Below, piece by piece: positions 24,001 through 36,000 of a stretch of 64,000 bases of DNA. The notes under the pieces were generated by a model. The model ran no database searches. It saw only the letters and a list, made by a program, of their open reading frames with translations, and had not been told where the DNA came from. A program made the position numbers and the translations under genes. Every line of letters begins with the position of its first letter. Within the stretch, counting starts at the first letter, position 1. The stretch is from Pterobdella sp. o SKG-2022. Lineage: Eukaryota; Annelida; Clitellata; Hirudinida; Piscicolidae. The stretch covers positions 15,442,381-15,506,380 of the forward strand of contig OZ038320.1 of assembly GCA_964035795.1 (NCBI GenBank). Direction: 5' to 3'.

Positions 24001-27000
24001 AAATAAAATGGTCTTATAAATCACTCTATTGTAGTATCAATAATCTAGGCCGACTGCTGTCAATCCTAGTTACTCGGAAATTTAAATCAGTACAATCTAA
24101 TTGGATTAAAAATAATATCAAAAAATCATAGTCAATATTTCTAATTATTTATAGTTAATGTTTTTGTCATAAGGATAGCTAAAAATAGTTCTAATAGTAA
24201 TATTTTGCAAAGTCTGGATTTTTTTGATATTGGCTTTGTAATTAGATGCCCGAATAGTGTTACAATAATTAATGTGGATAAAAAAGGAATATAAATTTAG
24301 TAGTATATAGGAATATAGATTTAGTAGTATTTAACTTAGATCTTTTTCAAAAAATATATTTTACTTTTATCTTATATGCTTTATATGATATTTGAAATTT
24401 ATAATTTCATCAAATGTTGTTTCCTAAGGATTTAAAAGTAAATTTATAAGCAATAGGTTTACTATTTTATACGAGATTCAGATTCAGTTGAAAAAAACTA
24501 GTATTAATATTTTCGAAAACGGTATATCAATTTTTGTTTGTATTTACTATAAGATAAATATTTTTGAACCAATTATTAGTATTATTTATTTGTTCATAAT
24601 AAGTAATAGAAATATCTATAAATATCATAACTTCCAACCATTTTTCACACTAGATAATGTAAGATACTCTTACGAAAAGCTTCGTGTATTAAGTTTCTCA
24701 ATAAACCTTAGTGTTTGTTTCTATTATATTGATTTCCGGCTATTTTACGTCATCAAAATAGAAAAAGAGTTGAGAATATCATCAGCATAAATAAGATTAT
24801 CAATTAATCAATCAATCAAATCCTTTTCATAGCCCGTTTTTCTTTACCAAGGGTTGGGCTTTTTGAAAATTCTATCTCGAAGTCGGCCTTTCCATTCAGA
24901 GCGATCGAGTGGATCCACACAAATCATGTCTAGCTTTCTTTTATCATTCAATATGAGCCTATTCCAAGTCTTTTTGGGCCTACCAGGCTTCTTGCAAGTA
25001 TTTAAATCCAACTTTCGCATCTGAAAAATCCAACCCACACTATGCTCTACATGTCCAAACCACTTCATCCTGCTTGTACAAAGAACTACCTCAACATCCC
25101 GAATGCCAAGTTTTGAAAGGAGTGAGTGAGAGCAAACGTTATATTCGTTTTAATGTTGCACATCCAGTGAATCTTGGCAAGGTCATTTCGTCTAAAGCGG
25201 TTCAATGTAGAAACTGTTACGGGCCATGTTTCAGCAGCATGTAACATAGCTCTTTTGACACAGGTTGTGTAGACACGGCCTCTGGTCAATGATGATAAAT
25301 GACGATTAGCTAGGAGTGGAAGAAGTTGGCGAAATTTAGCCTAGGCACACTTACAACGTGTTATTGAAGCAAGCTCACATCCACCACCTACAGATAGTAG
25401 AACTCAGGGAAAACTTCCAGTTTTTCATCACCAATCATCACTTACTTTACTAATCTCCCATCAACAGTTCGTGCTGTACCCAGACAACGAGCGCATCCGA
25501 AGTTAGAGGGCCTTTTATGCCGCTGCATTTCTTGCGTACCTATTGCCTGCAGCCTCCACACTGAATAGCATTTCTACCCACACCTGTTTGGCATACACCA
25601 CAAAGATACTTCCCAGATTTTCTCAACACATCAAGGTTCGAATCAGAAACTATTAGCTTTGTCTTACCCATATTCACCCTCAACCCCTTTTTCTCCATCT
25701 CCGATCTCCATGTTCTCAACTTCACTAATAGTTCATCCATGGACTGAGCACTAACCATTAAGTCGTCAGCATACAAGATCTCCCAAGGGCATAGATAAAG
25801 CTTCCAGCACAATAACAAAAAGTAATGGACTAAGAACAGAACCTTGATGGACACCTACCCGAACATCAAACGAGTTGCTATACTCATCGCCAACTCTCAC
25901 CTTACTTCTCACTTTCTTGTACATGGATTGTACAATTCTCACAAGCCATTCATCAATTTTCATTTTTCGCATATTCCACCAAATCACTTCTCTTACCCTT
26001 GTATACACTGAATATATGACTTTTCTGCTACTCAGACGGTATACGGTTCTTAAAGATGATGTCTTTAATGAGATTTCGAATCATACTAGCACCGCTAGAA
26101 CCTGCGGTCTTGAGCATCTCAGCAACAATACCTGAAGGACCCGCTGCTTTCCTAAGGCTCATCTTTTTAATGGCCTTTTTAACCATTGCTGCATCGATAG
26201 GTTCGCTGAGACCTCCCACGCGATAGACTTCGAGCAAACCACCTGGATTCCATGAAAACTCCAAATTGTGAAGGTGCATATAATGCTCTTTCCATGCTTC
26301 TTTTTGGAATCAACATCCAGGGACATTTGGCCATTATTATTTCTCACCGGTTTATCCCCAATGACGTCATGGTTCTCTCGCCGCATTTGCTTAGCCAGCC
26401 GATATATATCAACAGATCTGGGATTGATTTGTTTGAACGCAATCTTTTCAGCATCAGTTTTGGCTATGTGCACAGCAAGGCTGGATGCACGTTTAGCAGC
26501 CTGATAAGCATCTCTGTTTTCTCATGCTTTACATACTTTGAAAAATTTTCGTTTGTGGGACACAGCTTGCTGCACCTTGTCATTCCACCACCAAGTCTGC
26601 CTCTTCCAGGTATGTTTTGCAGAGAATCCACAAACCTGTTTTGTAGCATTAATCAAATTGTTTTTCAGGTACTTCCAACGCTCATTCAAAGTTTTACCCG
26701 TTTTATTTCTTTGGATGTATGCATTGAAAAAATTAGAAAATTCAACTTGATTTCCGAAGTCTTTTAGTTTTCAGACTTGTACGACGAACAAACTTTTTAG
26801 GGTGAGCATGAGTGCAAACCTTGAAATCACCGACCACCAGTTTATGCTGTGTTGCACACTCCTCCCCAACAATGACTTTCACATTAGAGACCATTTTTCT
26901 AAAACTTATAAAACTTCTATATAACATGTAGTCAATTTGGGTTTTACAATCTCCTGACTGGTATGTAACCAGGTGTTCAAATTTCTTCTTGAACCAGGAG

Positions 27001-30000
27001 TTACCAACAGCCAGCTCATTGGCAACAGCAAATTCCAGCAGTCTTTCATCTTCATGGTTTCTTTTTCCCAAAGCCTGTCCACCATGCACATCCTCAAAAG
27101 CAGTAGAGTGTGATCTTATATGGCCATTCCAGTCTCCACTTATGATTAGCTGTTCCAAAGATGAAACTCTAGCTGTTATGCTATTGAAGCGCATAATAGA
27201 ATTGATCTTTTACACTCTCACTAAGGTTAGCTTGAGGTGCATAAACACTCACAAAAACAAACGCAACTGATCCAACCACCATTCGAATGAGAATGATTCT
27301 ATCTGAGACTCTAATCACTTCAAACACGTTTTTCCACCACTTCTTAGCCAGTAGAATTCCTACACTACAAGTGTTCCCATCATTCCCACAACCTATGCAG
27401 ATAGACTCTCTATATAAGTATTTTGAATGTATCCCATTTAAATCAACGACTTTCTTTTTTACATAAGATTCTATCCACTTAATCGATAATAATGGAAACT
27501 TTAGTCTATAAAGCTTTTCACAAAATAAGTCAAAATTTATTCAGTTTAGGATTAAAATAAATCAAAGTTTTTGGCATGACATTAAACGGCATCCAAGTGG
27601 TTCTGGGGATGACGTTAGACTGCACCGAAGACAGCGTCTCCGGATTGAGGCTGCTTTCTTATAATCTGGATAACAGTAGACTTCGGTTGCAGGCATCGAC
27701 AAACTGATATCCTGGTATCGTTGTCTTTCGGCTTGGTAGTAAATCATTTTTTTTGACAACGGCAAGGCAAACTGCCTAAGTGTAGAAACGGCGGCTCATG
27801 AATTCCGATAATTTCAAGTTCGATTTTAGCTTGGGCTGGCACTTCTATGAAAATTTTGTTCCAACTAAAATAGCTTGCAAAAAATATTTGAACTCCAAAA
27901 GTAGTGTATGTACCCATATGCGTACTGGTAATGCTTCGGGCTTGGCTGGCTCCCAGGTGTGGAATGCAGGATCCGGCTCAGGCGATTCAAGTGAGCACCC
28001 GAAAACGACGTTTAGAGTAGCTTTTTTGAATGTGAGTAGTTTGAAGAGCAGAGACAGTGAGGTGGTAGAGACTATGTCTCGGAGAAGAATGGATATTTGT
28101 GCGATTCAAGAACATAGATAGGCTGGTGACATCGAGTCAAATCAATCCCGCATTTTGAAGGGCAAGAATTCAGCCTATAAGTTTTATTGATGTGGCAATA
28201 AGTCAGGTCTCGGCGGTGCTGGATTTTTTTTGTCAGAAAAATGGACACAAAATGTTTTTGAAGTTCATCATGTCTCAGACAGGATTCTAGTACTACGTCT
28301 TGTTCTTGGGGAGTCTGTGTTCACCTTTGTTTCGGTCTATGACCCACAAGTTCGTCGTCCAAATGAGGAAAAAAAACAATTTTTTATGCTGAGTTGCAGA
28401 GAAGTATCTCAAAAGTCCCATCTTCCGAGATTTTCATCCCATTGGGTGGCTGGAATGGGCATATTGGTGAGAAAGCTGATGGTTTGAAGATGTGCATGGT
28501 GGTTTTAATTATGGCGCCCGTACCTCTGAAGGTGAGCGGATTTTAGAATTCGCAATGGCCAACAATCTTTTTGTCGCCAACACTTGTTTTAGGAAAAGGG
28601 AATCCCATCTTGTGACTTATAACTCCAGTGGTTCCAAGTCCCAGATTGACTTCATTCTTTATCGAAAAATTTTTAAAAGTATGGTAAAGAATGTCAAAGT
28701 CATCCCTTGATAGGAATGTGCATTGAAACACCATCTGTTGGTCTATGGTCTTGTTCACACTGTACGAAGGAGTGTGAAGCGGAAGTTCAACCCTCGTTTT
28801 CGAACCTGGAAACTCCGAGATCCAGCAGTTGCATAAGAGTTTGCCATTTTCTTGAAAGCCAAGTTAACAGCGGCTCAGGTCATTTCCAAACGTGGAGAAA
28901 ATATGAGCTCTTTTCAAAAAGTCTCTTCTTGAAACTTATTCAGAGGTCTGTGGTACATCTCTGAACCACCAGTGGAAACGTCAAACATGGTGGTGAAACG
29001 CCAGTGTAGGTGACGCTGTGAATGAAAAAAAGAACCGTTATAAGGCTTTTAAAAAGCTTCAAATTCTGGGGCTATTTAATGAAGCTAACCTAGCTAAAGA
29101 AGCTTATAACGAGTCTAAGCGTGTTGCTAAGCGTCTTGTTTGGTTGGCAAAAAGTGAAGCGGGATGCATTTTCTGCTATTACATTCGGCCGTAATGAAAT
29201 ATATAACTTGGCCAGGTAGATGGACAGTCATAACCGTGATGTAATAGGTGATAAATGTGTCAGAAATGGTGCTGGTGAACTCACTTCAAGTGATGCCCAA
29301 TAAATGAATGCCTGGGTTGAACATCATAAAAGGCTATCAAATGTTTAGTTCGATTGGTCTAGCGAGTCTCTTTCTTTTGTTTCACCGATCCTTGGCCCTC
29401 CTCCTTCTGTCACACTGTCACAGGTTAGTGATCTGATTAAGAAAATGAATTGTCGCAAAACAGTAGGACCTTCTAGCATAGTGGCCGAAATTTTAAAGGC
29501 GTCTGGCTTTGTAGGTTTAGAAGTCTTGGCCTACTTCATCATATTAGTTATTGCTGATTGGTGCGATAGCATCATTGTAAATCTCTACAAAGGTAATGGG
29601 AATGCTTTGGATTGAGGAAATTATAGAGGCCTCAAACTGACAGATCATGTGATGAAGCTTGATGAGCATGTCCTAGAGCGACGAATCAGGAATATGGTGG
29701 ATATTGATGAGATGCAGTTTGGCTTCGTTTCTGGTAGAAGCGTCACTGATGCAGTTTTTATTGTTCGTCAGTTGCAAGAAAAATATCTAGCCGTCAAAAA
29801 ACTACTCTTGTTTTCGTTGATTTAGAGAAGGCCTTTGATCGAGTTCCGCGCAAAGCGATTTTGTGGGCAATGAGAAAGCTCGGGGTTGAAGAATGCGCTG
29901 TCCGTGTAGTTCAGAGCATGTATATTGGAGCAAAAAGTCGAGTAAAAATTAATAACCAGCTCAGCGATGAGTTTGGTGTAAATGTTGGTGTACATCAGGG

Positions 30001-33000
30001 ATCTGTCTTGAAGTTTTGCTACCTTGGTGATGTTGTGTCCAGGTGGAGGTTGTGAACTGGCAGTTATCAACAAATTTTCAGTTGCCTGGGGAAAATTTAA
30101 AAAACTGTTGCCCATATTGACTTCTAAACACATCACCTTAGAACTTCGTGGCAAATTTACACGTCTTGTGTGCGTTCTGCCTTGTTATATGGCAGCGAAA
30201 ACTGAGCTCCGACAGTTGCTGTTGTGCAACGACAGGTCTGATCCGCTGGATATGTGGCGTTAAGCCAAAGGATAGAAGTCCATCATCAGTTTTTCTTACA
30301 AAACTCAAAATCCCAGACATAAGGACGCTGCTACAGAGCCGTCGTCTTTGTTGGTATGGTCACGTGAGACGTTCGTCCATGTGTATCAAAGACGTGCTCG
30401 AACTTTCTCTGCCTGGTAGACCAGCAAAAACGTGGCTGAGTTGTGTTGAAAAGGATATGGAATCCTATAGCCTGGAAAACGCGGATCCACTCAATAGAGC
30501 TGAGTGGAGAAAGTTTATTAGCCGCCTGCTGTATACCTCAGCTACTGGGACGCTCACAGTAGCATAATCTAATATGGATATTATTCAACAAAATATTATT
30601 ATAGTATTTTTTTACAAAATCATATTTATACATATCAAAGTATAATTTTGTTGATTTATCCTTTAAAAATCCATATTGATAGTGTTATTTAATATATTAG
30701 TTTCTAACTACTGATATATTTGATTATGGGCTAGTTTTTCTATTTTTTTTTGAAAATATAGTAGTTGTAATTGCTTATAGTAGTCTATGTCTTATTATTT
30801 TTATTTTTTTATATTTCAGAAATAATACTTTCTCTTAACCACATGGTAATTAAGGTTTTGTCAAAAGTTCTGCTGTCTGAATACTTTGTTTAAAAAACTT
30901 CAAATTAGATTGGAATTGAAATAAAATAATTTTTTCAATCACCAAACAGCTCAGATGACATGATGAGTACGTTTCCAGATAGGATCATAGTAATAAGGGG
31001 TAGTATTGAAGAAATGTGCAAAGCCGAGGCTGCTATCTCAGCCATTCTTTATCAATGTGTTCAACGAGATGCTCAACAATCGTCTTTGGTGTGTATCTAA
31101 TAATTTTAAAATTTATTTTAATAGCTATGGGAGTTTTTGCATAGTTCCACTGATTTTTTATAAATATATCAAATATGGTAATAATGCCGTTAGAAATGGT
31201 CATTAAATTTATCGCTGATATATTGTTCAACTTTTTATAGGATTTAATAATTATAAATATTTTTGGCTTATAAGAGGTTTGGTGCATACATGTTCTAATT
31301 AAATCTGCTTTTGTACATTAACTCCGAAATGGCTTCAGACTCTTACTCAAATTCTCATGCTGGGAATAATAATCGAAGGAGTCAAATCAAAAACACTACC
31401 GGCAGTAATGATTTTGTGAACTTTCATAAAGCTTTTGATTCAATTCATAGAGGAAAATTAATAGAAATACTAAAAGCATATGGCATTCCTCTTGAAAATG
31501 TAAAATCAATTTCACCACTATATAAAAGCACTACTGCTAAAGTTATCTCCCCAGATGGTGATACAAGTTTTTTTTCCAATTCATGCAGGAGTTTTGCAGG
31601 GAGATACATTAGCACCCTACCTGTTCATAATAGCAGTAGATTATGCAATGAGGCCAGCAATATCTAATTCAGCTGATTGTGGCTTTACTCTCGAAAAAGC
31701 TAAAAGTAGGAGACATCCAGCACTATGTATAACAGACATAGACTACGCAGATGATATTGCCTTATTTTCAGACTCTGTGGATAAAGCTGAAAAACTGTTG
31801 CATAACGTAGAAATGGCAGCCAAACTAATAGGTCTTCACATTAATGAGAAAAGAACACAATATATGTCATTTAACCAAAATTTTTCAAAACTCACCACAA
31901 TAAACGCCTCTGAAGCAGTCTTGAATTGATAACTGTGCGCTATAAAAATCTTAATAATAATAATAAACAAATAATGCATAAAACTCACAAACGATTTTCT
32001 CTATCTAGGATTCTGGATATATTCCAACGGTAAAGACGTTGACGTAAGAATCGTTAAAAGTTGGGTTGCACTACAAAAACTAAATACTATCTGGAATCTG
32101 CTAACAAAATTTTAATTAGCATTTTTTCATACTATAGTGAGCTCTGTGCTACACTATGGATCTAGTACCTGAACATTGACCAAAAGTTAGAAACAAAGTT
32201 AAACGGGTGCTATACAAAAGTGCTAAGAGTTGTGAATAATGTAAAATGGCCGCAACGTATAAGCAATAATGTACTATACGACAAGTTACCAAAGATAACC
32301 AATACAATTGCTACACAAAGAGTGAGTTTCGCAGGACATTGCTTTCGCAGTAAAGAAGTTGTAAGCAAATTGATATTATGGTAACCAAGATGTGGTAAAA
32401 ATACTAGAGGAAGACCAGCTCGAAATTTTATCAACCAACTAACTGATGATACTAACCTTGATAAAAAAGATTTAGAAACAGCTATGAACGATAGGGAGTA
32501 TGGGAAGGACAAAGTTTCACAAGGTTCCGTTCTTGGACCGTTGCTGTTTACTCTTTTCACTGGTGATTTGGAAAAGTTAATCAAGAGGCATAACTTCAGT
32601 TTCCACCAATTTGCAGATGACACTCAAATTTATGGTTATTGCAGATATGAAAATCCCTTGATCTGCAGGTAACTTTGTCTGAAGAGTATAGATGATATTG
32701 CAGGTTGGATGGAAGCTAATCACTTGAAGTTAAATGTCTCAAAGACTGAAGCTATTTGGTTTTCCAATGGCAGAAGCATTCATAAAATCCCGAATCGTTC
32801 AGTGAGTATAGCGAATGATAGCATTATTTCTTCCAAAAATTTTAAGACACTTGGTGCGTGGTTGGATAGGGATCTTTCTATGAAAACTCATATCAACATG
32901 ATATTAAAAGGTAGTTTCATCTGCTTGAGGCTAATGAAATCAATCAAAGATTTGTTGAGTATAGAGTCTTTGAAAACGTTGGCATCAGCTCTGTTATTGA

Positions 33001-36000
33001 GCCGTATTGACTATGGGATTATCGTCCTTGCAGGGCTCCCTAAATACCAGAAAAACAGACTCTAATCCTTGATCAACACAGCAGCCAGGCTCATTACAGG
33101 CACCAAAAAATATGATCACATAAGTCCTGTTTTGAGAGATCTGCACTGGCTTAAAATTGATGAAAGGATCGACTATAAGGTTCTTTTGCTGGTGTTCAAA
33201 CGTCTGCACAATGAAGGTCTAGTCTACCTGTCAAAAAATTTTGAGATGCAATCAAGAATTCCGGGTAAGCAGAAACTGAGATCTGCTAATTCTCTGAAGG
33301 TTGTTCCAGGTGAATCTAGGCTCAAGACCATAGGGAGGAAAATGCTTTATGTAACCGGCCCTACCCTGTGGAACAACTTTCCCGAAAAACTCAGATTTTC
33401 TGTTTCAAAACACTCTCTTGGGAGGAATCTCAAATCATCTCTTTTTTCGAGATCCTATGGTGCATAAATATTTATGTATTATTTAATTCTTAGTTTTTTT
33501 TTTAATATAATTGAGTGGCGTAGAAACTCTTGGAGTTTATGCTACTATAATCATATTCGTTATTGTATTGTATAGTTCGAATGCGGTCGACATGATAATG
33601 ATCAAAAAATTTTAGTTTTTTTTTCTATCTTCACTTGACAATGTGAGTTCAACTTTTAAATGTTTACTCTGAATGTAAGGCTTGAAGAACTAGAAAAATT
33701 GAAATGGAGTTTTATTTATTAGTTTCGAATGTTGTCAAAAAATGTCTTCCTTGTTTTATATTCAACAATTTGAGATATTTAATAGATAAATTAATGAAAA
33801 TTAATATAACTTTAGAATGTTCGAAGCTTCAACATTAATATTGTGGAACAAGTACTTTTACTTGTTGCACCACTAACAAAAAGCTTAGTACATTTCAAAA
33901 AATATTAAGACAGTTTTTTTCTATTTTTTATTAATATTTTTTATTATTTATTTATTAATTAATTATTTATTAATATTTTTTCACAGTATAATGGAACTGT
34001 TTATGGCTTCCATTCGGTAAATTTGATCCTCAAAAACAATTAAATACAGAATGCAGTTTCTATTAAAAAAAATTGTATAAATATCGTAACCAACAGATGA
34101 ATCTGGGAAGACGAACTGGTTTGTATTCAATCAATGGACGACAAAGATCGCTATCTTCAGTGGACAAGCAAAGAAATAATTACTACATTACTGTGCCAAA
34201 TTCTGTGGTGGGAGCACTTATCGGCACAGCAGGTTCAAATATCAAACAAATTATCAGAGAGTCCAACTCGCTTGTTACTGTTAGTTCTATTTTAAAACTA
34301 TTTGGTGGCTGTTAAGTTTTGATTTTTCTATGCCTGAGAGAGTCATTTTAAACTATTTTTTGTTTAAGATGTATTATGTTTCCATTGACGACAGATAGAG
34401 GCTAAAAAAGAGGGGGATCCTACATCTGATCGTAGTGTTTCCGTCAAAGGCACTTCTGAAGGCTTCTGGAAGGTTTTTCAATTCAGTTTTTATCAGCCGA
34501 TAAAATTTCAAATGACTTCTTTTTGAAAAAATTTTTATAAAATATAACATTTCCGAATTTCTGTTTTGATAACAGTCAAAATACATAATGATGTAAAAAT
34601 TTTTTAGAATGAGCTTTGACTATTTTTGGTTTTATAACTGCAAAATTTAAAATTTTGTATACATTGTTTAAAATGGAGGTTCTCATGAAACAGGTTTTTG
34701 AACTGACCGTTTTTCTTACCTTTGGTGATATTTATTTGAAAGCCCATTTTTGAAGTTGGCCATCTCATCAGATGAAGGGAATCTAACTCCAATTTTCACA
34801 AGTGTCGGATCCAGCCTGTGTCACGCTCTACATGTCTAAGCCATTTGATTCTGCTGTTACGAAAAATATTCTTAACATCCTAAACGGTATGCTAAGAAAG
34901 AAAAAATTCATAATGGATTTTTTCATTTGTTTTGACGTTGCACAACCAGCTAAGTAGTTTTTGAAACGGCTCAAGATGGGCGCTGTTACAGTCCATATTT
35001 CAACAGCATGACACAGTTTGAATAGATGTAGATTTTTGTCATAGATCTGGACTATTAAAAAAATAAAGTTTGGTGAAATTTGCCTCAGATACTTTTGGAA
35101 CGTGTGTTTGAAGCAAGCTCAAATAGATAATCTGTAAATAACGTAATCCCAAGTTAGCAAAACTCTGAATTAAATCTTATACTTAGGGAAAATTTAGAAA
35201 TAAGGAAAAAAACTAACTAAGCGATTGAGGCAAGCGCAATGTGAAGAACGGTAATCGGCTTGAAGAACAGTTTAAGAGCTCAGCTGTTTCTCACAAGAGA
35301 TGTGGAAAGCAACCCAGAACCCATGTGGTACTGTACATCATGCACCCACCAAATCACCTTATACCAAGCCTCCATTCAATGCAAACGCCACACTGAATTC
35401 ATCTCTAGTGCTCACACATCAAACTCAAAACTTGGTGACTCATTCATACGTCATACCCATCAAACCCCTACCCCAAAAACTTCCTCACACAACTGTATCC
35501 CAATAACCCTCTTTTTCTCGCGAACCAACAAATTAAATCACAAAACCAACCAACTCCTCCACACACTTCCCACAACCTCCCTAAATAACATTAACATACT
35601 ACAACTCAACATCAACTCAATCACCAAGAAAATAACTGAACTCACCCATTTAATTTATAAACAAAAAAACACATCGTTACACTCCAAGAATACAACTTTA
35701 ATAACCAACTCACAAGCCCACACTTCCAACTTTTCACCACTCAGGTTAGACAGACCTTCATCCCAAAAGGTAGAGGTCTTTTAAACTACATCAATAATAA
35801 TATAAACTACTCACAAATCTTTACTCTCACAAACCCAATCACCAAAAAAACCGTCACTCCCACCAACACAACCATCCCTCACAACAACATAACAACCTAC
35901 ACTGGCGTACAAAAAGCAAACACACTATACAGGTACTTCAAATCAACCACAAAAAAATTCTTCCAACTTCACTTACAGAATAATTAATAAACTCACAAAA

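Noticed and set aside
24800..24822. AATC repeats as an independent microsatellite
   Set aside because: They occur at the same 3' edge of three LINE B copies, so they are the element's own tail.
30821..30949. T-rich tract plus cag at 30818-30820 as a possible acceptor for the second KH2 exon
   Set aside because: The following sequence has an early stop in the required phase and does not resemble KH2; the acceptor at 30948-30949 restores the domain exactly.
31339..31404. A 66-bp stretch with an AG before and a GT after, open and phase 0, looking like an extra Imp exon
   Set aside because: Its translation ([16 protein letters not shown]) is the RT segment of LINE N and continues by frameshift into the N reverse transcriptase A motif.
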